Below are positions 1 through 8,570 of a stretch of 37,388 nt of DNA, one piece after another. Origin of the DNA: Trebouxia sp. TZW2008 (Eukaryota; Chlorophyta; Trebouxiophyceae; Trebouxiales; Trebouxiaceae); the NCBI GenBank assembly GCA_002118135.1, contig BDIU01000489.1, positions 1 to 37,388 of the forward strand, given 5' to 3'. Numbering within the stretch: position 1 is the stretch's first letter; every line of letters starts with the position of its first letter. The position numbers were made by a program, and so were the translations under genes. The notes under the pieces are model-generated. The model worked only from the letters and a program-made list of their open reading frames with translations, had not been told where the DNA came from and did not search any database.

Positions 1-3000
1 CAGTCTCAGCTGCTTGCTGCCAGATTCTCCGTTTGAATTGGATGAGCGTAAGCTGATCCAGGTGAGCTTTCGGAGGGCATGCAGATTAAAAGGTGCTGCC
101 TAGTTTTGGTCTACATCTGGCATGTCTTGGGCATGCTACACATTGTGAGCAAGCCAGACCATTGATATGGCAAATATCTTTGACACCATGAGGTTTGCGA
201 AGCACTGCTCTGATGTACATGCCCTGTCTGAGGCTGTGTGCAGATCCCTAGGTGATCTAAATTTTGCATGCAAAATCCTGATGGCATCACTGTGCCCACT
301 CAAATGTTTGTGCACGTACCTAGAAGGGCTGTCAGCTCCTGGATGTCAACAGAGTGGCAATATGAAAGGCCACTTTGCTTGTAGAGTGATCTCAGCGCTT
401 TGCATGCATGCAGATGTGCAAGGCTGCGCATCAAGCTGGCCTGTTGACAGCTTGGAGGCGCTTTGCCACCAACTTTGCCAGCAGTGTCCTAAACAGGCTC
501 AGATTTGGTGCATTCTGGGTGACGCAGCTGCTGCAATAAGTCAGAACAAGCTAAGAGACTGATGTTGTGAAAAGGCGAATCTGCTTGCACAATCATTGCA
601 GCCGTTGTCCATGTATGCAGGTGTGCAAGGCTGCCCGTCAAGCTGAACTGTCAATGGCTTGAAAGGGGCTGTGCCATCAGGCTTTGCCAGCAGTGTCCTG
701 GTCAGGCTCAGAGCTCGTGCATTGTTGGAGACGCAGCTGCTGTAATGAGTCATTTCAAGCCTTGGGACTGAGACCGTGCAAAGGCCATTTTGCTTGCACA
801 ATCATTGCATTCCGTTCTGCATGCATGCAGGTGTGCAAGGCTGCCCATCAAGCTGGACTATCGACAGCTTGAAGGGGCCCTGCCATCAGGCTTTGCCAGC
901 AGTGTCCTAATCAGGCACAAAGCTGGTGCATTCTGGTGGACGCAGCTGCTGCGATAAGTCAGACCAAGCTAAGAGACTGATGTCGTGAAAAGGCAAATCT
1001 GCTTGCGCAGTCATTGCAGCTGTTCTCCATGCATGCAGGTGTGCAAGGCTGCGCATCAAGCTGGCCTGTTGACAGCTTGGAGGGGTTTTGCCATCATGCT
1101 TTGCCAGCAGTGTCCTAATCAGGCTCAGAGTTGGTGCATTGTTGGGGATGCAGCTGCAGCAATGAGTCAGTTCAAGCTTGCCATGACTGCATACCATCAA
1201 TGCTTGAGTATTTCTCAGGACGCAAAGGTCCAGCACTACTGCATGCAGGTCAGTCTTGCTCAATTCACGATCACTCGCTCGATCCCTCACTTGCTCGGTC
1301 ACTGAAGTTTTCTTCAGTCCCGCAATCATTTGACTGCCTGCTGAGTTGTGCATCTATGATGCTATACCTGATCTGACTTGACATGTTCCAAAGCGGCATC
1401 TCTAGCTTTCTGGTATGGGCAAGATGAAATGTACTGCAAACACAAGTTCCCTGTACGGTAGACTCTCTTTGTAACAACTGCTTTGGTTGCCAAGAAATTT
1501 GTGCTTACATTGAAATGTCCTTACTCAGAGGGACTACTGCAGTCAGAATGCAGTGATTGGGTACCAATGGCGTTGTCCTTACATCGAGATTGTCCTTACA
1601 ACAAGTGTCCTTACAAAGAGAGTTTACTGTGTACACTGCATAAGTTTGATACCTTGTTCCAGTGCATCCACCTGCCAATCTGCCAAGACTCTGCTGGGTT
1701 TTATAAAGTCCCTGAAGCAGTCTAGCTTCTGTTCATGCATCCTTGCACAGCTTGACAAGCTCAGCAGACCTGCGTGACAATTCTTTCACCAGCGTGGATT
1801 ATTCAGGCCTTTGTGTTGGATTGCAAGCAGCGCATTCTTCAACACAAATATTTGGCACTCAGTGTCAACTGGCGCCTTTTCAGGGCTGTTGATCAGTTTG
1901 ACACCCAATCTTGTGGTGTCCTTCCGTTGCAGGGCATGACCAAGGCTTCAGCACACACAGCATGGGGCCCCTTCTTTACTACTGCAGAGCTGTCTGAGTT
2001 CACACGGGCGCTTATAGAAGCCCTGTTGTTTGCCCCTTGTGATGCAGAGCTAGGCAATCATGCTTCTATGGGGTCAAGCACTGTAATGCATGTTTTCAGG
2101 TATCAAACTGTTGCAGTGCATGACCAAGGCTTCAGCGCACACGGCACGAGTCCGCTACTTCACAGCTGCAGCGCTGTGTGAAGTTCCCAAAGGCAACTGA
2201 AGCCCTGATGTTTGAGTGCAGAGCTTGGCAACCATGCCACTGCAAGGTCAAACACTGCAATGAAACTTTGGAAATTATGCTGGTGCAGGGCATGACCAAG
2301 GCTTCAGCACACACAGCATGGGGCCCCTTCTTCACAGCTGCAGAGCTTGCTGAGTTCCCAGGGACGCTTAGAGAAGCCCTGTTGGTCGCCTCCTGGAGTG
2401 CAGAGCTAGGCAATCATGCCACTGCAGGCGTTATCCTGCATGCAACTGCCATGTTTGCTCCAAACGGCATGCGCCTCCCACGCTTCATGTCATGGATCCT
2501 GCCTTTCAGGTGAAACCCCATCCCCCTATTATATCCCAGGCAGGGACCCCCTATGGACCCTGCTGTTGCCGTCTGTGCATGTCTGCGTCTGTAGGCATGT
2601 ACTTGTTATCGTGACTGCCTGCACATTACGCCAAGTACTGTGGCCCGTGCAGTCAACTTGCTGCTGGCCAAAGCACAGTCAGCTGCTGCCTTTCATCTCC
2701 CTTGGTCTCCCTCAATACTGCCTCTTCCTTTGCAGACAATACGCTTCTTCATTCTGCGACCTCCCGCTGCCCCTGTGCTGTTTGCACTGGCCAGTAGAGC
2801 TGTCTTGCAGCAGCCTTGTTGTATCTCTGAAGTCAGACACATGCCTATCTGTGCAAATTAGCAGTATCTGCAACACCCAAGAGCTGATCAAACATTGCTT
2901 CTGACAATGGCACATGCATCAAGCATGTGTGCATTGCCCTGATGTGCTGACTTGCATCAGTTTTGTCATGACATCAAGAATTGGAACAATCCCTGTCATG

Positions 3001-6000
3001 CAGATTAGCAGCATCTGCAACACCCAAGAGCTCAGCAGACATTACTGCCGTCAGAAGTGCGGGCATCAAGCATGTGTACACCCTCACTGAGGAGGAGCCT
3101 CTTCCGGCTGACTTCTTCAGTTTGGGAGGGCCGCAGCATACCTTCTCACCTGTGTCTGATGGCCGTGCTCCAACCTTTGCACAGGTGACCATTATGCTTT
3201 GACTGTGTCACACGGCCATGATGCCCACACTACTGCCCTTCATTGCTAGACTTGGATGCAGGCTGTCAATTGTTTCTGCATACATGTGTACACCTAGCAG
3301 GGGCATTGGATGTCACTAGCGTTTAGTTGGTGATGAGTGATGGTGATGACATTGTGGAATCTTGGCAGTCAGACATGCATTGACATGGCGGTGGCGAAGG
3401 CTGCTTGATGTGTATGCAACTGCAGCTGTAGATTCATGTAGCTACCAGAATACACAACATGGCTGATCAAGTATGCTCTGCAGCTCAAGGCATTTGTATG
3501 CTGATTGAATACAGCACAAGCTTTGGCTGTCCTAACATACCTGCAATCTGTTGCCTGGCTCTTCTCTGCAGCTGCTTCACCGTGCAGGTACTGCTCTGCA
3601 TGCAGGTGGATCGCTTTCTGGAGGCTGTGGCAGCGGACAGCGCGTGTGTGCTGGTTCACTGCGGCGGCGGAAAAGGCAGGGCCGGCACCTTTGCAGCCTG
3701 CTGCCTGGCCATGTGGGGCGCGCCCCCCGACCTAGCGGCGGACCGGCCTGTGATGTCAGCGCAAGAAGCCGTCCGCCTCGTGCGCAGCTTGCGACCTGGC
3801 TCGATCGAGACGCAGGAACAGGAGGCATTTGTTCAGGTAGGCCTCCTGCTGTGCAGTGGCCTTGAGCCTAGAAGACTTTGAAAGCAGGAGGCTGTGGCCA
3901 CTGTCAAATAGAGTTTGAGCAGGCACTTGAGGGGAGAACAGTAGTCTGCCTTCTGGATCTTGACTGCTGACTGTGGGGTCACGTTAGGCATGATCAGAGC
4001 AGCATTGATTTTTGCAAAGTGTTCATGAGCCCTGGCGCCTGTGGTCATGCCACAGCAGAGACTCAGACATTGCCTTCTTCTGTCAAAGCAAGAGCTTGAG
4101 AGAGAGAGAGAGAGAGTAACTTTACATGCTTCAGCTAGACAACAAGTCTAATCGCATGTGGCACAAGTGGCAAACTCTAATTCAATCAACTGAATTGTGT
4201 GATTGTATCATTGTAAGTCATGAGCGACAACAAAAACAAAAAGCGATAAGCAAAAAAAGTTTGTGTTGTAAAGAAATAACCGGAAAGCAACCTCAAGCGT
4301 TAGCATTGGAATCAACAGCCACTGAAGTAGACCCAGCAGCATCTACAATTGAGGCAGCAACGTTGCTTGGGGTCTCTGGCAAAACGGTAACCCCAGCCTG
4401 CTGAAGTACTATCGTGGGGTCTACAGCCATTGATTTGCGGATGGGCTTTGGCCTGCCTGCCATGCCAAAACCTGCTGGCCTGCGCGCTGCAGCAGCAGTC
4501 TGAGCAGGTGCACATGGTGGCGCTGAGGAGACAACCCTATTGACTTCACCCCAAGCGCAAGTCCTAATCACAGGACCATCTTTGTACTTCAGTACCTGTG
4601 CAAACACATTGTTGACGGTGGAGCGATGTAAGTGCAGACATGCGTGAAGCACTGTCGGCATCTGCATTTTGAGCCGTGATTGATAAGGCATTGCACGTGC
4701 AGGCATGCATGAAACACTGTCAGAAGCAAGAGCTTTGCATCTGGTACAGAAACAGATCCGCAGTCACAGGCAGGCAATTAACACTGGGATAGGCTTGCCA
4801 ATTTCACTCATTGATTAGGACAGAGATGCATGTGCAGGCATGCGTAAAGCACCGCTGGTGTTTGCAGAAGCAAAAGATTTTGCACACTGCCTTGGCTAAT
4901 CAACGCGATGGTTCGTTCGTGAATTTGCATGGATTTGTTCATGCATTGATTCGTTGATCACTGGTGCACTTGCAGGCATGGGTGAAGCACCGTTGGCGTT
5001 TGCAGAAGCAGGAACCGGTGCAGGAGCCTGTAGGCATTCCTTTGAGTATACAGGGCAACCTTGCCGTGGAGGACCTCACCTTAGTCATGCTAGTGGGACT
5101 ACCTGGTGAGTTGCCACTGCACATGTATCCCTTAGAGCTATTAGGGCAATTTTGCCATGGATGATGTGACCTTAATCATGCTGGTCGGACTACCTGGTGG
5201 GTTGTTGCTGATGTGACCTTAACTCAGGCTGGTTGGACTACCTGGTGAATTGTCAGTGCACATGCATCCCTTTGAGCATATAGGGCAGCCTTGCAATGGA
5301 TGATGTGACCTTGCTCATGCTGGTCGGACTACCTGGTGAGTTGCTACTGCACATGTATTCCTTAGAAGCATGCAGGGCAGCCTTGCCATGGAGGACGTCA
5401 CCTTAGTCATGCTAGTTGGTCTACCTGGTGAGTCACTGCTGATGTGCATGCAGCCTTGCCATGCAGGACATCACCTTAGTCATGCTAGTTGGTCTTCCTG
5501 ATGAGTAATTCTGGCAACACATGCGGCCTTGCCATGAAGCATGTGATCTCAGTCATGGCAGTGGGTCTGCCAAGTGAATTAGTAACTGCAGCTGCAAACA
5601 CAATCATGGCTGAAGTTCGGTTGCATGGAAGTCCTGGCAGGAAACTGTGATTTGTTTCAGGCTTCAACAGGCTAGTGGCTCTACGTGGTGAGTCACTGCG
5701 GCTAGATGCGCAGCCTACGCTTGTGAACCAGGTTGTTGATTTGTTCAAGCTTGTAAACAGACAATGATCGGTTTATGAGCTTGAGGTCATTGACAGTCTG
5801 CAGCACGGAGCAGAGTGGCTTGTCTTTGAGCATGCTGTACTGATGTGGTCAAGTCAGCATCATAGTGTAAGACATCAGACTGCCATCTCGTTAGTGGCAT
5901 GATTCGGTTCAAAGGTCTTGCTGAAACAGCTTGCAAGCAGAGCAATGTTGTTGCTGCATTTGCTGTTTTCAGCAATATCTGACTTTATGCGTTGCTGTCT

Positions 6001-8570
6001 GCCATGACTATCTGTGTTCTCATGTCAATTGCCCCAGCTCTTGTTGGCCATGCAAGTCACTCTCAGGCCTTGCTGATGATCATTTAGTGACAGTGACTGC
6101 TGCAGGGGCTGGCAAGAGCTGGTTTGCAGAGGCCATCAGCAAGCGCAGGAAGGTGACCATCATCTCACAGGATGACACCCGCTCCCGCAGTGCCTGTGAA
6201 AATGCTCTGGGAGCAGCTGTAAGATCTGGTCAACTGGTCATACTTGACAGGTGAGCTTTCCATGCCATTGCTGCACGTTCTGAAACGCTAGTTTGACATC
6301 TGCTCATATACAGCATTGAGCTGTGCCTGTGAAAACGCTGTAGGAGCAGCTGTAAGGTCTGGTCAGCCGATTATTCTGGACAGGTGAGCTGTCAACACTG
6401 TCCTGAAAGTTTGACTGCTGTGAGCTGTCGACACTGCTGTGAGCTGATCAAATCTGACAGAAGCTCCCAGAGCACTCTCTCATGCACACATCAGTTGCTT
6501 GCAACAATGCTGGACATTCATTCTGGACAAGTGAGCTGTTCATGCTGCCATTGTGTACAATTTACATAGGCTGCGTTTGAAAAAGTTGCAGGGGTGATGC
6601 TGATCAAGGCTGCTGTCATGTCTGACTTGCCAACTAGCCTGCCCTACTATCAGGTTCTGAGTCAGATTTGATTGAAGCCATGAAACACAGCTTCTGCTGT
6701 TTGATTATCATCAACAACAACACATGCACAACATGCACAGCTGATAACTGAAATCAGTCACAAGTATCGCCAGCTCAGACTGCTCACAAGACTTGTCATA
6801 GCACCCTGCTGGGCTATCAGCTTCTGAGCTGAAATTAACTAAAACTGTAAGTTGAATCTCCATTTTTATGGTCATGACTGAACACATGAGTTTTTGAAAG
6901 CTTTTCATATTCTATGCAGGTGCAATGCTAGCAGAGGTGAGAGGAAAGTCTGGCTAGACATTGCAGCTTGCAATGCAACCACGCTGTGCGTAGACTTTTG
7001 CTACAGCCGTAAGCTATACCTGTATCTGGATCATCGTAGCTTGAAAGCAATACATGCATTGCTGACAACTGCCCTCAGTCTGTTTGCAGGTGCAATGCTA
7101 GCAGAGCTGAGGGAAAGGTCTGGATTGATATTGCGGTTTGTAACGCAACCACGCTGTGCTGCGTGGTTCTGCTACAATTGCAAGCTATGCCGGATCCTCA
7201 TTGAGCATCACCCAAAACCAATGCATGCATTGTTGACAAAGTGTTTGCTATGTTTGCAGGTGCAATGCTAGCAGAGCTGAGAGGAAAGTCTGGCTGGACA
7301 TTGCAGCCTGCAATGCTTCCACAATATGTGTGGAGTTCTGCTACAGCCGTGAGCTGTGTTTGCAGCGCGGTGACCACCGCTTGAGTCATCCCACCTTGCG
7401 CCCTGGCAGGATGACTAACGCCATGGATCAGATGACCAAGGACTATCAGTCACCAGCTCTACAGGTGAGGATGAGGCGGCAGGTTCTGTTTGAGATGACA
7501 TTGGTGTGATTTAGAAGGATCTGACGCCTGCAATCGCTTTTTTGGCATGTAGTCAACCAGGTGAAATGTTCTTGGCCTGTGTTTCTGATTGCTGTCATGG
7601 CCATGCTGCTGTGTTTGAGCTAGTGCTGAAGCTGGGCAGACTGCTTCCCTGTCACAAGTCTTCCCGCGCAGAGCATCTCATGGGTCTACCAGCAGCCACA
7701 AGCAATGATGTCACTGCCTCAGTCGCAACCTTTCAGGGCGACACACTTCTCATGATTTCTGATGTCTCACAGAATCTGCAAGTTTGTCCTGTGCAGGAGG
7801 GCTTTGGCGCTGTAGCAAAAGTCAGCTGCCATGCTGCTGCTTTTGAGCTAGTCCTCAAGCTAGGCGGAACGCTGCCTTTCCACAAATTTCCCCGCACAGA
7901 GCATCTAGTGGATTTAGGAGCAGCCAGCAGCGATGATCTGGTTGCCACAAGCTCCTCCGCTGGAAGCTTAGAAGGAGACATAGCAGTTGAGGAGAAAGTT
8001 GACGGCAGCTGCATGGGCTTTAGTTTGGCCTCTGATCTGTCCATTTTGGTGCAAAACAGAAGCCGTTTTATCAAAACAAAGACGCACGCACAGTTTGCAA
8101 AGCTAGGCGTTTGGGTGGAGTCGCATCGGCAGCAGTTGTTCGATCTGTTGTATAGAGATGAGCAACTGCCTGAGAGGTTCATGCTGTTTGGCGAGTGGGT
8201 TGCTGCAACACATGCAATTCATTATACTGCCTTGTCTGATCTGTTTCTGGCTTTTGACTTGTATGATAGGCTGAAGGATGAGTTTATGTCCAGATCTTTG
8301 CTTTCAGCACTTCTGAGCGGTACCGAAATTCGGCAAGTTCCCCTGATGACGGAGCTTTCAGGCAGTATCAGCATCGCTGATTTGGTAGCGATGACCGATC
8401 ATCAGTCAGCATTTCGTGATGGGCCTGTGGAAGGTGTGTATGTGCGAATCCAGAGGGATGGCAAGACATTGCTCAGGGGCAAAATCGTGAGGGCAGACTT
8501 CACTCCCGGCAACTCTGATTGGGGCAAGCACACCACAATGAATGAGCTTTGCGCTATGCCAGATCCATGA
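1..8570 (+). CDS. Phosphatase-kinase-RNA ligase fusion (RNA end-repair enzyme), 5'-partial
   Basis: Exons read as <1-61, 1039-1248, 2289-2509, 3004-3184, 3606-3836, 4976-5105, 6106-6250, 7260-7464 and 7797-8570. All junctions are GT-AG and all phases agree, giving 718 aa plus a TGA at 8568. Order of parts: an unassigned start, a TPR-like segment, a DUSP23-like cysteine phosphatase (HCGGGKGRAGT), a P-loop kinase (GLPGAGKS made by joining two exons, then ILDRCN and HPTL), and an RNA ligase (KVDG). The known role of such modules is to heal broken RNA ends (phosphate removal, 5' phosphorylation) and seal them with ATP. The order differs from plant or yeast tRNA ligase (ligase-kinase-phosphodiesterase). 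It resembles the multidomain 'Swiss army knife' RNA repair proteins described in eukaryotes. No organelle signal can be judged because the true N-terminus lies left of the window. The domain calls are firm from 2451 onward. Joining exons 1-1248 to them is less certain: a separate gene could start at ATG 2451. Confidence 0.8.
411..1175 (+). repeat. Tandem copies of the TPR-exon edge (period about 210)
   Basis: Four direct copies begin at about 411, 621, 831 and 1039 (spacing 210, 210, 208). Each starts at a GCAG acceptor-like site, followed by ATGTGCAAGGCTG or GTGTGCAAGGCTG, and runs through TTTGCCAGCAGTGTCCTAA and the GGTGCATT segment. Only the last continues into a full exon with a donor. 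The earlier three diverge after AGTCA and acquire stops. Confidence 0.85.
1039..1248 (+). other. TPR-like exon of the RNA-repair gene
   Basis: This is a 70-codon phase-0 exon between a TGCATGCAG acceptor and a GTCAGT donor. The part after residue 24 reads like a tetratricopeptide helix pair (CPNQAQSWCIVGDAAAAMSQ followed by AYHQCLSI), with the W, G, A and Y spacing of a TPR. The short left-edge exon (1-61, ending DERKLIQ) joins it in phase. The acceptor choice is uncertain. Three degenerate copies upstream carry the same sequence, and one of them (411-562) has a one-base length difference that gives a smoother TPR reading (SLEALCHQLCQQCP). A start at the CAG before TGTCCTAAT is therefore also possible. 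Function is not assignable beyond a protein-interaction repeat. Confidence 0.45.
1454..1633. mobile_element. pogo/Tigger-like MITE, copy 1
   Basis: A 180-bp non-coding element with terminal inverted repeats. The left end reads TACGGTAGACTCTCTTTGTAA. The right end, reverse-complemented, is TACACAGTAAACTCTCTTTG followed by TAA. The outermost TA on each side fits a TA target-site duplication, as made by Tc1/mariner/pogo transposases. Internal TGTCCTTAC motifs recur. It lies in the intron between exons 1039-1248 and 2289-2509. A reverse-oriented relative is at 29571-29747. Confidence 0.75.
1933..2280 (+). repeat. Two acceptor-edge copies of exon 2289-2509
   Basis: Copies start at 1933 and 2117, each right after a TTGCAG, and resemble the exon that starts at 2289 (GCATGACCAAGGCTTCAGC). 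The first copy follows the exon for about 165 nt, including the AELGNHA-coding segment. The second is more decayed. They are direct, adjacent copies upstream of the functional acceptor. Confidence 0.85.
2451..3836 (+). other. DUSP23-like cysteine phosphatase domain
   Basis: Three exons (3' end of 2289-2509, 3004-3184, 3606-3836) assemble the domain. The first supplies FMSWILPF. The second begins by completing Arg and gives LAASATPK, then DITAVRSAGIKHVYTLTEEE. The third carries VLVHCGGGKGRAGT with the nucleophilic Cys at codon 3660-3662. This matches the atypical dual-specificity phosphatase layout of human DUSP23 (SWVLPGRLA, then a GI-hV-sLTE strand, then HCxxGxxRTG). The signature HCx5R is intact. 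In this context the substrate is more likely an RNA end, or a 5' di- or triphosphate as in capping-enzyme and DUSP11 triphosphatases, than a phosphoprotein. That is inference. Confidence 0.82.
2857..2905 (+). repeat. Acceptor-edge copy of exon 3004-3184
   Basis: About 49 nt matching 3004-3052 (ATTAGCAGYATCTGCAACACC). It lies 147 nt upstream of the true acceptor, and the similarity stops inside the exon. Confidence 0.75.
4099..4116. repeat. (AG)n microsatellite
   Basis: A short uninterrupted AG run inside the intron 3837-4975 of the RNA-repair gene. Confidence 0.9.
4293..4598 (-). CDS. Possible antisense exon or nested ORF in an intron
   Basis: On the minus strand, a TTTGCACAG acceptor-like site at about 4599 opens a roughly 100-codon frame beginning VLKYKDGPVIRTCAWGEVN and ending at a stop at 4293. 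Its content (KPIRKSMAVDPTIVLQQAG, then Ala/Ser/Val-rich) looks more protein-like than the surrounding intron, and the plus strand has no reading there. I do not recognise a family, and I cannot find a convincing first exon. It could be a nested gene's last exon, a decayed retrocopy, or chance. Confidence 0.22.
   Translation of the reverse strand, partial: QVLKYKDGPVIRTCAWGEVNRVVSSAPPCAPAQTAAAARRPAGFGMAGRPKPIRKSMAVDPTIVLQQAGVTVLPETPSNVAASIVDAAGSTSVAVDSNANA
4638..4880 (+). repeat. Three acceptor-edge copies of exon 4976-5105
   Basis: Copies begin at 4638, 4703 and 4838, each preceded by TGCAG. Each matches the exon start (GCATGGGTGAAGCACCGTTG) for about 25-50 nt with substitutions. The best, at 4838, extends through TTTGCAGAAGCA. 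All lie upstream of the true acceptor. Confidence 0.85.
5131..5687 (+). repeat. Seven donor-edge copies of exon 4976-5105
   Basis: Copies of the exon's 3' part, each ending at or near a donor-like GTGAG, end at 5196, 5244, 5335, 5427, 5500, 5574 and 5687. They repeat the segment coding for DLTLVMLVGLPG. Several (5196, 5335, 5427) keep an open frame and an intact donor. In the copy ending at 5500 the donor GT has become AT. Spacing is irregular (about 50-110 nt). All lie downstream of the exon. Confidence 0.88.
6322..6383 (+). repeat. Donor-edge copy of exon 6106-6250
   Basis: About 62 nt matching the exon's last 60 nt, including the GTGAGC donor (ENAVGAAVRSGQPIILDR against ENALGAAVRSGQLVILDR). 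Its frame is intact, so use as an alternative 3' exon end is conceivable. A smaller fragment ending in GGACAAGTGAGCTG lies near 6508-6540. Confidence 0.85.
6920..7370 (+). repeat. Acceptor-edge copies of exon 7260-7464, 170-bp period
   Basis: Copies begin at 6920, 7090 and 7260, exactly 170 nt apart, each directly after TGCAG and starting GTGCAATGCTAGCAGAG. The first two follow the exon for about 100 nt (to the FCYSRELCL-coding part) and then diverge. Only the third continues to HPTLRPGR and a donor. Confidence 0.9.
7608..7719 (+). repeat. Acceptor-edge copy of ligase exon
   Basis: A copy of the exon segment coding FELVLKLGGTLPFHKFPRT, displaced 225 nt upstream and in the same reading frame as the ligase exon. 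Here it reads FELVLKLGRLLPCHKSSRA, so it has lost the conserved FPRT. Confidence 0.85.
7797..8570 (+). other. ATP-dependent RNA ligase domain
   Basis: This is the terminal exon, 257 aa plus stop. It contains the full set of covalent nucleotidyltransferase motifs: motif I EEKVDGSCMGF (adenylated Lys at codon 7995-7997), motif III FGEWVAA, IIIa FLAFDLYDR, motif IV EGVYVRI and motif V LLRGKIVRADF. Before motif I is FPRTEHLVDLG, a lead-in shared with Rnl2-like RNA ligases of eukaryotic repair proteins. The ligase is the C-terminal part of the fusion. An mRNA guanylyltransferase also has KxDG, but the FPRTEHL lead-in, the motif spacing and the lack of an OB-fold extension favour RNA ligase. A partial copy of the 5' part of this exon lies upstream at 7608-7719. 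Confidence 0.88.

Larger units (their letters stand above)
4976..7464 (+). other. P-loop polynucleotide-kinase-like domain
   Basis: Exons 4976-5105, 6106-6250 and 7260-7464 form this domain. The first ends VMLVGLP plus one base of Gly, and the second starts with the rest of that Gly and then AGKSWFAEA. Splicing therefore creates the Walker A motif GLPGAGKS. Further family marks are IISQDDTRSRSACENAL, VILDRCN across the 6250/7260 junction, RKVWLDIA, and HPTLRPGR near the end. DRCN and HPTL are typical of PNK/AAA_33-type kinases in RNA and DNA repair proteins. Expected activity is transfer of the ATP gamma phosphate to a 5'-OH polynucleotide. All three exons are flanked by degenerate partial copies of themselves. 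Confidence 0.82.

Noticed and set aside
411..7370. CRISPR-like or satellite array interpretation of the repeated units
   Set aside because: Unit lengths differ between sites, the copies diverge, and each family matches its own neighbouring exon edge rather than a common repeat with unique spacers.
7542..7796. Upstream in-frame extension of the ligase exon
   Set aside because: It is open and in the ligase frame, but it lies between a good donor (7464) and acceptor (7796), contains the decayed echo that has lost FPRT, and is out of phase with the preceding kinase exon.
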